From Streptomyces sp. NBC_01476 (GTDB lineage: Bacteria > Actinomycetota > Actinomycetes > Streptomycetales > Streptomycetaceae), in the NCBI RefSeq assembly GCF_036227265.1, contig NZ_CP109446.1:5958001-6022000 (forward strand): DNA of 64,000 nt. Direction: 5' to 3'. Numbering within the stretch: position 1 is the first letter of the stretch; the number at the start of each line of letters is the position of its first letter. This document shows positions 26,895-34,639 of this stretch, in pieces. The notes under the pieces were generated by a model. That model saw only the letters and a program-made list of their open reading frames with translations. It was not told where the DNA came from and searched no databases. Made by a program: the position numbers and the translations under genes.

Positions 26895-27056
26895 CCGAGC
26901 GCGTTCGGAACCGGCCGGGAGTTGTCCACAGGCCGGCCCTTGCACAGACATGCCCACGGCCCCGCCCTGCGACAATCGAGGGCGGGGCCGCATTCCGGCG
27001 GGAAGCTCGGACGTCCTAGCATCGGGACGGCAGCAGACACGGTGAAGGACACAGAC

Positions 27057-28148
27057 ATGACGACGAAGCCCACGATCGAGCTCAAGCCCTCCGCGCACCC
27101 GCTCGCCGACGCCGAGCGGGAAGCGATCCTGGCGAGCCCCGGCTTCGGCCGTCACTTCACCGACCACATGGTCACCATCAAGTGGACCGAGGGCCGCGGC
27201 TGGCACGACGCCCAGCTGGTGCCGTACGCACCGCTCTCCCTCGACCCGGCGAACATGACGCTGCACTACGCCCAGACGATCTTCGAGGGCCTCAAGGCGT
27301 ACCAGCAGCCGGACGGCACGGTGGCCACCTTCCGCCCCGAGGCGAACGCGCTGCGCTTCCAGGCGTCCTCGCGCCGGCTGGCCATGCCGGAGCTGCCGGT
27401 GGAGACGTTCATCGAGGCGTGCGAGGTGCTGGTCGCCCAGGACCGGGCGTGGGTGCCCAGCGAGGGTGAGGCCTCTCTCTACCTGCGGCCCTTCATGATC
27501 GCCACCGAGATCGGACTCGGTGTCCGCCCGTCGAACGAATATCTCTTCCTGGTCATCGCCTCCCCGGCCGGCGCCTACTTCTCCGGCGGTGTGAAGCCGG
27601 TCTCGGTCTGGCTCTCCGAGGAGTACGTCCGGGCGGCCCCCGGCGGCACCGGCGCGGCCAAGACCGGCGGCAACTACGCGGCCTCCCTCGTCGCCCAGGC
27701 CCAGGCGATCGAGCACGGCTGCGACCAGGTCGTCTGGCTCGACGCGATCGAGCGCCGCTGGATCGAGGAGATGGGCGGCATGAACCTGTACTTCGTCTAC
27801 GGCGACAGGATCGTCACCCCCGAGCTCACCGGTTCGCTGCTGCCGGGCATCACCCGCGACTCGCTGCTGACCATCGCCGCCGACCTCGGGTACGAGGTGG
27901 CCGAAGGCCGGATCAGCGTCGACGACTGGAAGCGGGGGAACGAGGACGGGTCCATCACGGAGGTCTTCGCCTGCGGCACGGCCGCGGTGATCACCCCGGT
28001 CGGCTCGGTCAAGTCCACCCGGGCGGACTGGTCGGTGGGGGACGGAGGGTCCGGCGAGGTGACGATGCGGTTGCGCGCCGCGCTGCTCGACATCCAGACC
28101 GGACATGCCGCCGACCCGCACGGCTGGATGCACCCGCTGGGCGTGTAG
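27057..28148 (+). CDS. ilvE: Branched-chain amino-acid aminotransferase
   Basis: IlvE transfers the amino group between glutamate and the 2-keto acids of Val, Leu and Ile, using PLP. The 363-residue protein is of the class that includes the mammalian enzymes; the PLP lysine is Lys202 in GAAKTGGNYAASL. Other motifs are MTLHYAQTIFEGLKAY, RWIEEMGGMNLYFV and EVFACGTAAVITPV. A possible -10 TAGCAT is at 27018-27023, and GAAGGA is upstream of the ATG. It lies between leuB and cimA. Confidence 0.97.
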   Translation: MTTKPTIELKPSAHPLADAEREAILASPGFGRHFTDHMVTIKWTEGRGWHDAQLVPYAPLSLDPANMTLHYAQTIFEGLKAYQQPDGTVATFRPEANALRFQASSRRLAMPELPVETFIEACEVLVAQDRAWVPSEGEASLYLRPFMIATEIGLGVRPSNEYLFLVIASPAGAYFSGGVKPVSVWLSEEYVRAAPGGTGAAKTGGNYAASLVAQAQAIEHGCDQVVWLDAIERRWIEEMGGMNLYFVYGDRIVTPELTGSLLPGITRDSLLTIAADLGYEVAEGRISVDDWKRGNEDGSITEVFACGTAAVITPVGSVKSTRADWSVGDGGSGEVTMRLRAALLDIQTGHAADPHGWMHPLGV

Positions 28149-28281
28149 GTGCCCGAAGAGGGCGCGGGGGGAGGGGCGAACACCTCCCCCGGGCCTCGTC
28201 CGGGGGGCCGCCGGTGGGGGCGTCGGCCCGGATGGTGAGACCGCCGTGCCCGATGCCCGGAAGATGTGCAAGACTGCTGGC

Positions 28282-28332
28282 GTGCACTCGTTCGCCATGA
28301 TTATTCGGCGCCCGCACGCCGGTCCGCAGTGA
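28282..28332 (+). CDS. cimA leader peptide with tandem Ile codons
   Basis: A short frame starting GTG at 28282 encodes MHSFAMIIRRPHAGPQ; an ATG at 28297 in the same frame gives MIIRRPHAGPQ. It contains two consecutive ATT isoleucine codons, which are very rare in this GC-rich genome. It is followed by two hairpins, the second a terminator with T-run, before citramalate synthase. This is the layout of an isoleucine-responsive attenuator. A -10-like AAGACT lies six bases before the GTG, so the message may start at the codon. Confidence 0.7.
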   Translation: MHSFAMIIRRPHAGPQ

Positions 28333-28361
28333 CCCTGCCACTGATCCCAGTGGAGCGTCAC
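28329..28361 (+). promoter_or_regulatory. Pause or anti-termination hairpin of the cimA leader
   Basis: The arms CCACTG (28338-28343) and CAGTGG (28348-28353) form a hairpin with loop ATCC, extended by the outer pair GTGAC/GTCAC (28329-28333 with 28357-28361). It begins within the leader peptide stop codon, as expected for a structure controlled by a ribosome on the leader. Confidence 0.6.
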
Positions 28362-28383
28362 CGAGTCCCAGACCCGCGTGCAG

Positions 28384-28410
28384 ACCTCTCGCATCCGCGA
28401 GGGGTTTTTT
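28384..28410 (+). terminator. cimA attenuator terminator
   Basis: The stem ACCTCTCGC/GCGAGGGGT (28384-28392 with 28397-28405, one G-T pair) with loop ATCC is followed by six T residues. It lies 126 bases before the cimA start. With the leader peptide it forms a complete attenuator. Confidence 0.8.
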
Positions 28411-28536
28411 CGTTTCCCGGCCCACACCGCCGGAGGCGCGAGGCACGCGGGATGATGGGGGCAAGTGGAGTCGGAACCTCCGGTACGGCCCGCCCGCCCG
28501 GAGGCAACCCACTCACCCGAAGGAGCCAACAACGCC

Positions 28537-30135
28537 ATGACCGCCGAACTGGACGACAGCTTCCATGTCTTCGACACGACGCTGCGCGACGGCGCCCAGC
28601 GTGAGGGGATCAACCTCACCGTCGCCGACAAGCTGACGATCGCCCGGCACCTGGACGACTTCGGAGTGGGATTCATCGAGGGCGGCTGGCCCGGCGCGAA
28701 CCCCCGCGACACCGAGTTCTTCGCCCGCGCCGCCAAGGAGCTGGAACTCCAGCACGCCACCCTCGTCGCGTTCGGCGCCACCCGCCGCCCCAACTCCAAG
28801 GCCGCCGACGACCCGCAGGTCAAGGCGCTGCTCGACTCGGGCGCCCCGGTGATCACGCTGGTCGCCAAGTCGCACGACCGCCATGTCGAACTCGCCCTGC
28901 GCACGACCCTCGACGAGAACCTCGCGATGGTCCGTGACACCGTCGCCCACCTGGTGGCCGAGGGCCGCCGGGTCTTCGTGGACTGCGAGCACTTCTTCGA
29001 CGGCTACCGGGCCAACGCCGAGTACGCGACCTTGGTGGTGCGGACCGCGCACGAGGCAGGCGCCTCCGTGGTCGTCCTGTGCGACACCAACGGCGGCATG
29101 CTCCCCGCCCAGGTGCAGGCCGTCACCGGCCTGGTCCTCGCCGACACCGGCGCCCGGCTCGGCATCCACGCCCAGGACGACACCGGCTGCGCGGTCGCCA
29201 ACACGCTGGCCGCGGTGGACGCCGGCGCCACCCATGTGCAGTGCACCGCCAACGGCTACGGCGAGCGGGTCGGCAACTCCAACCTCTTCCCGGTGGTCGC
29301 CGCGCTGGAACTCAAGCACGGGCGCCGGGTCCTGCCCGAGGGCGCGCTCGGCGAGATGACCCGGATCTCGCACGCCATCGCCGAGGTGGTCAACCTCCCG
29401 TCCCACACGCACCAGCCGTACGTCGGCGTCTCGGCCTTCGCGCACAAGGCCGGGCTGCACGCCTCCGCGATCAAGGTGGACCCCGACCTCTACCAGCACA
29501 TCGACCCCGAACTCGTCGGCAACACCATGCGGATGCTGGTCTCCGACATGGCGGGCCGCGCCTCCATCGAGCTCAAGGGCAAGGAACTGGGCATCGACCT
29601 CGGCGGCGACCGCGAACTGGTCGGCCGGGTGGTCGACCGGGTCAAGGAGCGCGAGCTCAGGGGCTACACGTACGAGGCCGCCGACGCCTCCTTCGCGCTG
29701 CTGCTGCGAGCCGAGGTGGACGGCCGCCAGCGCCGCTTCTTCCGTACCGAGTCATGGCGCGCGATCACCGAGGACCGCCCCGACGGCACGCACGCCAACG
29801 AGGCGACCGTGAAGCTCTGGGCGAAGGGCGAGCGCATCGTCGCCACCGCGGAGGGCAACGGCCCGGTCAACGCGCTGGACCGGGCGCTGCTCGCCGCCCT
29901 GGAGCAGATCTACCCGCAGCTCGCGCACTTCGCCCTGGTCGACTACAAGGTCCGTATCCTCGAAGGCCGTTCGGGCACCGACTCCACCACCCGGGTGCTG
30001 ATCACGACCACCGACGGCGCGGTCGAGTGGTCCACCGTCGGCGTCGCCGACAACGTCATCGCCGCGTCCTGGCAGGCCCTCGACGACGCCTACGCCTACG
30101 GCCTGATGAAGGCCGGCCTCGAACCGCAGGAGTAG
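28537..30135 (+). CDS. cimA: Citramalate synthase
   Basis: This 532-residue enzyme belongs to the DRE-TIM metallolyase family with 2-isopropylmalate and homocitrate synthases. The catalytic start FDTTLRDGAQREG is at residues 10-22, and the metal-binding HAQDDTG and NGYGERVGNSNL follow. A LeuA-type allosteric dimer domain occupies about residues 400-532. The sequence is closer to the CimA group (GINLTVADKLTIARHLDDFGV, FIEGGWPGANPRD) than to LeuA. It would condense pyruvate with acetyl-CoA into (R)-citramalate, giving 2-ketobutyrate for isoleucine. An isoleucine-type leader upstream supports this. AAGGAG precedes the ATG. Confidence 0.93.
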   Translation: MTAELDDSFHVFDTTLRDGAQREGINLTVADKLTIARHLDDFGVGFIEGGWPGANPRDTEFFARAAKELELQHATLVAFGATRRPNSKAADDPQVKALLDSGAPVITLVAKSHDRHVELALRTTLDENLAMVRDTVAHLVAEGRRVFVDCEHFFDGYRANAEYATLVVRTAHEAGASVVVLCDTNGGMLPAQVQAVTGLVLADTGARLGIHAQDDTGCAVANTLAAVDAGATHVQCTANGYGERVGNSNLFPVVAALELKHGRRVLPEGALGEMTRISHAIAEVVNLPSHTHQPYVGVSAFAHKAGLHASAIKVDPDLYQHIDPELVGNTMRMLVSDMAGRASIELKGKELGIDLGGDRELVGRVVDRVKERELRGYTYEAADASFALLLRAEVDGRQRRFFRTESWRAITEDRPDGTHANEATVKLWAKGERIVATAEGNGPVNALDRALLAALEQIYPQLAHFALVDYKVRILEGRSGTDSTTRVLITTTDGAVEWSTVGVADNVIAASWQALDDAYAYGLMKAGLEPQE

Positions 30136-30146
30136 CCGCCGGTACG

Positions 30147-30211
30147 CTGCCCGCCCGCACCGGCCCGGCGTGACCCTGTCGTGGCGGGCCGGGCGCGGTG
30201 CGGGCGGGCAG
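30147..30211. terminator. Large hairpin between converging cimA and oxidoreductase genes
   Basis: A perfect 15-bp outer stem (30147-30161 with 30197-30211) encloses a second GC-rich inner stem. It sits just after the cimA stop and before the stop of the converging gene, so it can end both transcripts. Confidence 0.75.
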
Positions 30212-30273
30212 CGGGCGGCTTCCGGCGGTTGTGAAGCCGGCTTCCGGCGCTGCTTCCGGGTCTTCCGGGTGGC

Positions 30274-31347
30274 TCAGGAGTCGCTCATCATGTCCCGGAC
30301 CAGGGGTGCGACCTTCGTTCCGTAGAGCTCGATACTGGTCATCAGGGCGGAGTGCGGCATGCCGTTCATGCCGTACTTCAGGTCGAAGCGGGTCGCGCCG
30401 AGGTTCTTGAGGGTGCCGGTGATCTTCCGGGCGACCGTCTCGGGGGAGCCGATGTGCAGCGCGCCGCCGGGGCCGATGTCGCGGGCCAGGCTCTCCCGGG
30501 TCGGCGGGTGGAAGCCGCGCTCGCGGGAGACCCGGCGGAAGACCGCCTCGAAGGCCGGCAGGAACTCCTCGACCGCCTGCTCGTCGGTCGCCGCGACATG
30601 GCCGGGCGCGTGCACCCCGACCGGCCGGGCCGGCTGCCCGAACTTCTCCAGCGCCTGCGCGAAGAGGCCGGCGAAGGGCGCGAACCGCGCGGTCTCCCCG
30701 CCGATGATCGCGAGCATCAGGGAGAACCCGTACCGGGCGGTGCGCACCACCGACTGCGGGCTGCCGCCGACGCCGACCCAGGTCGGGATCGGGCCGGACT
30801 CGGTGTGCGGGTACACCGTCAGACCGTTCAGCGGCGGACGGGTGTCACCTGACCAGACGACCGGCTTCTCCTTGAGCAGTTCGGCGAAGAGATCCAGCTT
30901 CTCCTCGAAGAGCCGCTCGTAGTCGCCCAGGTCGTAGCCGAAGAGCGGGAAGGACTCGGTGCTCGAGCCGCGGCCGAGGATCACCTCCGCCCGGCCGCCG
31001 GACACCGCGTCGAGCGTGGCGTAGCGCTGGAAGACCCGGACCGGGTCGTCGGAGCTGATCACCGTCACCGCGGAGCCGAGGTGGATGCGGCCGGTGCGCG
31101 CGGCGATCGCGGACAGGACGACATCGGCGGCCGACAGCGGCATCGCGTCGGTGTGGTGCTCGCCGATACCGAAGTAGTCCAGGCCGACGCCGTCCGCGAG
31201 CACCCCCTCCTCGACCAGCCCGCGGATGGTCTGGGCATGGCTGAACGTGCTGCCGTCGGCGGCGTTGGTCACATCGCCGAAGGTGTCGAGGCCGATGGTG
31301 ATGCCGGCGTCGCCGTTCGGGCGGGTGGCCGGCGCTGGGGTGGTCAT
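30274..31347 (-). CDS. LLM-class flavin-dependent oxidoreductase
   Basis: This encodes a 357-residue protein of the bacterial luciferase-like superfamily, monooxygenases or reductases that use reduced flavin or F420. Motifs include GLDTFGDVTNAADG, LDYFGIGEHHT, IHLGSAVTVISSDDPVRVFQRYATLDAVSGGRAEVILGRGS and WVGVGGSPQSV. The ATG at 31347 has AAGGAG nine bases upstream. It lies 35 bases downstream of the MarR regulator on the same strand and across the divergent region from a flavin reductase that could supply FMNH2. Substrate unknown. Confidence 0.9.
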   Translation of the reverse strand: MTTPAPATRPNGDAGITIGLDTFGDVTNAADGSTFSHAQTIRGLVEEGVLADGVGLDYFGIGEHHTDAMPLSAADVVLSAIAARTGRIHLGSAVTVISSDDPVRVFQRYATLDAVSGGRAEVILGRGSSTESFPLFGYDLGDYERLFEEKLDLFAELLKEKPVVWSGDTRPPLNGLTVYPHTESGPIPTWVGVGGSPQSVVRTARYGFSLMLAIIGGETARFAPFAGLFAQALEKFGQPARPVGVHAPGHVAATDEQAVEEFLPAFEAVFRRVSRERGFHPPTRESLARDIGPGGALHIGSPETVARKITGTLKNLGATRFDLKYGMNGMPHSALMTSIELYGTKVAPLVRDMMSDS

Positions 31348-31382
31348 GGCGTACTCCTTGAAGGGGCGCTGCCGCCGGGGCG

Positions 31383-31847
31383 TCAGAGCGGGAAGCGGTT
31401 GAGGACCGCGGTGAAGGCGGCGAGGTCGGCACCTTCGAGGTGGTCCATCACGTGACGGCGGACACTGGCCAGATGGGCCGGCCACGCCTCGCGGAGCCGG
31501 GCCAGGCCCGCGTCGGTCAGTACGGCGTTGAGCCCGCGGGCGTCCTCGTCGCACTTGACCCGCTCGGCCAGCCCCCGGCTCTCCAGCCGGGTGACCACCC
31601 GGGTCATCCCGCTCAGCGAGAGCATGCACGCGGTGGCCAGCTCGTTCATCCGCATCTGCCGGCCCGGCGCCTCCGAGAGGTTCATCAGCGCGGTGTATTC
31701 GGAGAGCGGCATCTGCCGGTCCCGCATCATGTCCGCGTCGATCGCCCGTGGCAGGAGAGTCATCACCCGGCCGAGGGCACGCAGAAACGCTTCCTCGTCC
31801 GGGTTCATGGGCTGGGGTGACGTGGTGCGCTCCGCTGCGGTGGACAT
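31383..31847 (-). CDS. MarR family regulator
   Basis: This encodes a 154-residue dimeric winged-helix repressor. The DNA-binding part has LSEYTALMNLSEAPGRQMRMNELATACMLSLSGMTRVVTRLESRGLAERV and the wing KCDEDARGLNAVLT. The ATG at 31847 is six bases from a -10 box (TACAGT on the minus strand), so the transcript may be leaderless. Two palindromes (31861-31876 and 31890-31903) lie between it and the divergent FMN reductase gene and are likely its operators. MarR proteins of this kind answer to phenolic or oxidative ligands; the ligand here is unknown. Confidence 0.92.
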   Translation of the reverse strand: MSTAAERTTSPQPMNPDEEAFLRALGRVMTLLPRAIDADMMRDRQMPLSEYTALMNLSEAPGRQMRMNELATACMLSLSGMTRVVTRLESRGLAERVKCDEDARGLNAVLTDAGLARLREAWPAHLASVRRHVMDHLEGADLAAFTAVLNRFPL

Positions 31848-31860
31848 GTCACCACTGTAG

Positions 31861-31876
31861 TTGCTTGACGAAGCAA
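31861..31876. promoter_or_regulatory. MarR operator candidate 1
   Basis: TTGCTT-GACG-AAGCAA is a perfect 6+4+6 inverted repeat directly upstream of the marR -10 box. The same core occurs again 28 bases away. Confidence 0.7.
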
Positions 31877-31889
31877 GGTCTACCGTGAA

Positions 31890-31903
31890 TGCTTGACGAA
31901 GCA
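31890..31903. promoter_or_regulatory. MarR operator candidate 2
   Basis: TGCTT-GACG-AAGCA is a 5+4+5 inverted repeat. Together with the first copy it forms a 16-base direct repeat (31863-31878 and 31891-31906), the centres 28 bases apart, which is close to three helical turns. Confidence 0.7.
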
Positions 31904-31994
31904 AGGAAGTCCGCCGGTCCGCCGGCCGGATGCCGCGCGGACCGGCGAACGAGCAGGTCCGCGCGGTCTCAACGCAAAAGGATCAAGGATTCTC

Positions 31995-32558
31995 ATGACC
32001 AGGATCGGAATCATCCTCGGCAGCACCCGCCCCGGACGGAACGGGGAGGCCGTCGCCCGCTGGGTCACCGAGATCGCGCAGCGGCGCACCGACGCCGAGT
32101 ACGAACTCGTCGACCTGCTCGACTACAAGCTGCCGCACCTCGACGAGGCGATCCCGCCGTCGATGGGCCAGTACAGCCAGCCGCACACCCAGGAGTGGGC
32201 CGCCAAGATCGCTTCCTTCGACGGCTACGTCATGGTCACCCCGGAGTACAACCACTCCACCTCGGGCGCCCTGAAGAACGCCATCGACTTCCTCTACGGC
32301 GAGTGGAACAACAAGGCGGTCGGCTTCGTCAGCTACGGCTCGGCCGGCGGCACCCGCGCGGTCGAGCACCTGCGGCTGATCGCCGGCGAACTGCAGATGG
32401 CCGACGTCCGGGCCCAGGTCGCCCTGTCGCTCTTCACCGACTTCGAGAACTTCAGCGTCTTCAAGCCGACGGACTTCCAGCACGACGCCCTCACCGTCAC
32501 CCTCGACCAGGTGGTGGCCTGGAGCACGGCGCTCGCGCCGCTGCGCGCCGCCGCCTGA
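31995..32558 (+). CDS. NADPH-dependent FMN reductase
   Basis: This 187-residue flavodoxin-like protein reduces FMN or quinones with NADPH. Typical segments are IILGSTRPGRNGEAVARWV for the phosphate loop, MVTPEYNHSTSGALKNAIDFLY and YGSAGGTRAVEHLR. The ATG has AAGGA upstream. It is divergent from the MarR regulator and faces the two operator candidates. It may provide reduced flavin to the luciferase-like enzyme across the regulator. Confidence 0.93.
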   Translation: MTRIGIILGSTRPGRNGEAVARWVTEIAQRRTDAEYELVDLLDYKLPHLDEAIPPSMGQYSQPHTQEWAAKIASFDGYVMVTPEYNHSTSGALKNAIDFLYGEWNNKAVGFVSYGSAGGTRAVEHLRLIAGELQMADVRAQVALSLFTDFENFSVFKPTDFQHDALTVTLDQVVAWSTALAPLRAAA

Positions 32559-32580
32559 CAGCCACCCGCCGGCTCCGCCC

Positions 32581-32637
32581 GCCCCGGGCTCCGGCGATGC
32601 CGCCGGGCCGGCGGTGACCGGGCCGGAGCCGGGGGGC
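32581..32637. terminator. Imperfect hairpin between converging genes
   Basis: GC-rich arms around 32581-32595 and 32622-32637 pair with a mismatch and enclose a smaller hairpin. It lies between the converging FMN reductase and Asp23 genes. Confidence 0.45.
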
Positions 32638-32673
32638 AGGCGCCACCCGGTGCCCGCCGTCCCGCCCGGCGGG

Positions 32674-33108
32674 TCAGTGGACCCGGGCCTCGTCCTCTTC
32701 GTCGTCACTGTCGTCGCCGGGGACATGGACGTCCCGCGCGTTGATGTTGATCTCGACGACCTCCAGTCCGGTCATCCGCTCGACGGCGGTCGCCACCTCG
32801 TAGCGGATCTCGGCCGCGGCGTCGCCGATGGCGGTGCCGTAGAGCACCACGATGTCGAGGTCCAGGGCGGCCTGCTTCTCGCCGACCTCCACCTTCACAC
32901 CACGGGTGGGGTCCACCGAGCGTGCGACCCGGTCCCGCATGGCGCCCACTGCCCGGGAAGCACCCGCGCCCATCGCGTAGACCCCGTCGACCTCACGCGC
33001 GGCAATTCCGGCGATCGTGGCCACCACAGAATCGGCAATGGAGGTTTTACCGGGCAATTCCTTCTTCCGGTTCGAGATGGTGGAGGTCGGGTTCTCGGTG
33101 GTTGCCAT
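32674..33108 (-). CDS. Asp23/Gls24 family envelope stress protein
   Basis: This encodes a 144-residue Asp23/Gls24 (DUF322) protein. The core is TSIADSVVATIAGIAAREVDGVYAM, VKVEVGEKQAALDLDIVVLYG and IRYEVATAVERMTGLEVVEININARDVHV, ending in an acidic tail. In Firmicutes Asp23 lines the membrane under cell-wall or alkaline stress; in Streptomyces members are often under stress sigma factors. The ATG has AAAGGAG nine bases upstream. It is divergent from the SRPBCC gene across 310 bases. Confidence 0.93.
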   Translation of the reverse strand: MATTENPTSTISNRKKELPGKTSIADSVVATIAGIAAREVDGVYAMGAGASRAVGAMRDRVARSVDPTRGVKVEVGEKQAALDLDIVVLYGTAIGDAAAEIRYEVATAVERMTGLEVVEININARDVHVPGDDSDDEEDEARVH

Positions 33109-33131
33109 GGAGACTCCTTTGGCTGTGATGG

Positions 33132-33187
33132 TTCGCTCGGGAGGGTTCCACCGCCGCGGTTCACCGGAAGGATTCGCTCGGGAGGGT
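33132..33187. repeat. Direct repeat TTCGCTCGGGAGGGT, two copies
   Basis: The 15-base sequence is repeated exactly at 33132-33146 and 33173-33187, 41 bases apart, in the 310-base region between the divergent Asp23 and SRPBCC genes. This region also contains the promoters of both genes, which could not be assigned. The repeats may be regulator sites. Confidence 0.6.
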
Positions 33188-33418
33188 GAAATAGCCCCTA
33201 CGTACGCTTTGCAGCGAAACCGGCCCCTCCTTTCACTGTGGCGCCAGTCGTGCGGTGCCGCCACTGGGCACCGGATCGGCACCGGGGCGGGCCGTGCGGC
33301 CGCGGGTTGCCGGATTCCGGTGGTGAGCGGGGGAGCGGACCGCGACAATGACTGCATCTGCGCGGACCGGGCACGTGTCTGCGTGACCTGCCTGCGCAAT
33401 ACCAAGGAGTGATCGGTC

Positions 33419-33865
33419 ATGAGCGGACAGTTCGAAGCGACCACCGAGATTGCCCGGCCCATCGAGGAAGTATTCGCATTTCTCGGGGACGGCACGAACG
33501 ACCCGAAGTTCAGCCCCCGGGTGCAGGAGATCGAGAAGGTTCCGGAGGGCCCTACCGCGGTCGGCACGATCTTCCGCAGTACGGTCAAGGACGCCGGAAT
33601 GACCAGCAAACGGGAGTTCCGTATCACCGAGTTCGAAGCGCCCACCAAAGTGCGCTGGACCGAAACGTCGAAGAACTCGGTGACGGCGACCGAGGGCGGG
33701 TACGACCTGGAACCCACCGCCGACGGCGGCACCAAAGTGCGGATCCACAACACCCTCGAAGGGCACGGCATCGGCAAGCTCCTCGTCGGCCTCGCGCTGA
33801 GCGCGGCCCGCAAGGACGCGCCGGCCTTCGGCGAGCGGATCAAGAAGGCGGTCGAGGAGTCCTGA
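33419..33865 (+). CDS. SRPBCC family protein
   Basis: This 148-residue protein has the START/Bet v1-like SRPBCC fold with a ligand-binding cavity. The pattern IARPIEEVFAFLGDGTNDPKFSPRVQEIEKV, VGTIFRSTVKD and VRWTETSKNSVTATEGGYDLEPTADGGTKV is typical. The ATG has AAGGAG nine bases upstream. Ligand and function are unknown. Its codon use is slightly less GC-extreme at the start than its neighbours. Confidence 0.88.
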   Translation: MSGQFEATTEIARPIEEVFAFLGDGTNDPKFSPRVQEIEKVPEGPTAVGTIFRSTVKDAGMTSKREFRITEFEAPTKVRWTETSKNSVTATEGGYDLEPTADGGTKVRIHNTLEGHGIGKLLVGLALSAARKDAPAFGERIKKAVEES

Positions 33866-33908
33866 CCCCGGCGCCACCCACCGCCTGACCGGGCGCGGCG
33901 CGGACCGC

Positions 33909-33927
33909 GCGGGGACCTCGTCCCCGC
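33909..33927 (+). terminator. Hairpin after the SRPBCC gene
   Basis: GCGGGGAC-CTC-GTCCCCGC is a perfect 8-bp stem, 43 bases after the SRPBCC stop, flanked by further GC-rich pairing. Confidence 0.55.
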
Positions 33928-34066
33928 CGGCCGCACCGCGCCCGCGCGTGCGACTGCCCGCACCGCACAGGAAGTTCACTGCCCGCCCTCTGGCGGACGC
34001 GCGTAGAACTCCCGCACACTTGCCTCCTGCGCCACCTGCACCCCATCGACCGCAGGAGGAAACCGT

Positions 34067-34594
34067 ATGAAGACGATGCGACCGCACCCCCGTATGCGCG
34101 CCCTGATCAGCGGTTTCGCGCTGATCCTCCTGGTGCTCTTCACCCCCGGCGCCGGCCTCGCGTCCAGCCACGACGCGTACGCGGTCAGCAAGCTGACCCA
34201 CGCCCAGGCGACCAGCATGTTCAGCGCGGCCGGCATCACCTGGTCGTCGTCCGGCGGCTGTTCCAACCGCGCCAACTCCACCTGTACGTCGTTCGACCAG
34301 CTCAACCTGACCACCGCCCAGGGCGCGGTCACCCTCAAGCAGGCCAGCGGCTGCGCCCTGAACATCACCGGCGGCACCGAGGTCGGCCACGCCAGCGGGA
34401 CGTACTCGCACTACAACGGCTACAAACTGGACTTCGGCAAGAACACCTGCCTCACCAACTACGTCCACAACACGTTCACATACATCGGCCTGCGCGGCGA
34501 CGGCTACCCGCAGTGGCAGGCCGCCTCCAGCAACATCTACGCCGACGAGGGCAACCACTGGGACGTCCTCTTCTACACCTGCGGCGGCTGCTGA
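34067..34594 (+). CDS. Secreted putative M15-like (LAS) metallopeptidase
   Basis: This encodes a 175-residue exported protein with a signal peptide (hydrophobic residues 12-30, likely cut near LASS/AYA). Six Cys residues (65, 73, 96, 128, 172, 175) suggest disulphides. A zinc-peptidase pattern can be read: SHYNGYKLD with His115 and Asp122 (H-x2-G-x3-D) and EGNHW with Glu161 and His164 (E-x2-H-W). This is the ligand layout of LAS/M15 D-Ala-D-Ala peptidases and VanX. The AGGAGG site precedes the ATG. If correct it would act on peptidoglycan or short peptides outside the cell; the family is otherwise listed as hypothetical. Confidence 0.7.
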   Translation: MKTMRPHPRMRALISGFALILLVLFTPGAGLASSHDAYAVSKLTHAQATSMFSAAGITWSSSGGCSNRANSTCTSFDQLNLTTAQGAVTLKQASGCALNITGGTEVGHASGTYSHYNGYKLDFGKNTCLTNYVHNTFTYIGLRGDGYPQWQAASSNIYADEGNHWDVLFYTCGGC

Positions 34595-34625
34595 CCGTTT
34601 CCTGGAGCCCCCACCGCCGTGCGGT

Positions 34626-34639
34626 TACAGTCCTGGCCC
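34626..34639 (+). promoter_or_regulatory. -10 box of the 308-residue hypothetical gene
   Basis: TACAGT at 34626-34631 is eight bases before the ATG at 34640, and no Shine-Dalgarno site is seen, so transcription would begin at or next to the start codon. Confidence 0.4.

Noticed and set aside
25818..28940. A 1040-codon open frame on the minus strand across leuB, ilvE and cimA
   Set aside because: It is antisense to three clear genes; such long open frames arise from the third-position GC bias. Its translation has no recognisable domain.
28537..30135. Annotation of this gene as 2-isopropylmalate synthase (leuA)
   Set aside because: The N-terminal and central motifs fit the citramalate synthase group better, and the leader upstream carries tandem Ile codons rather than Leu codons.
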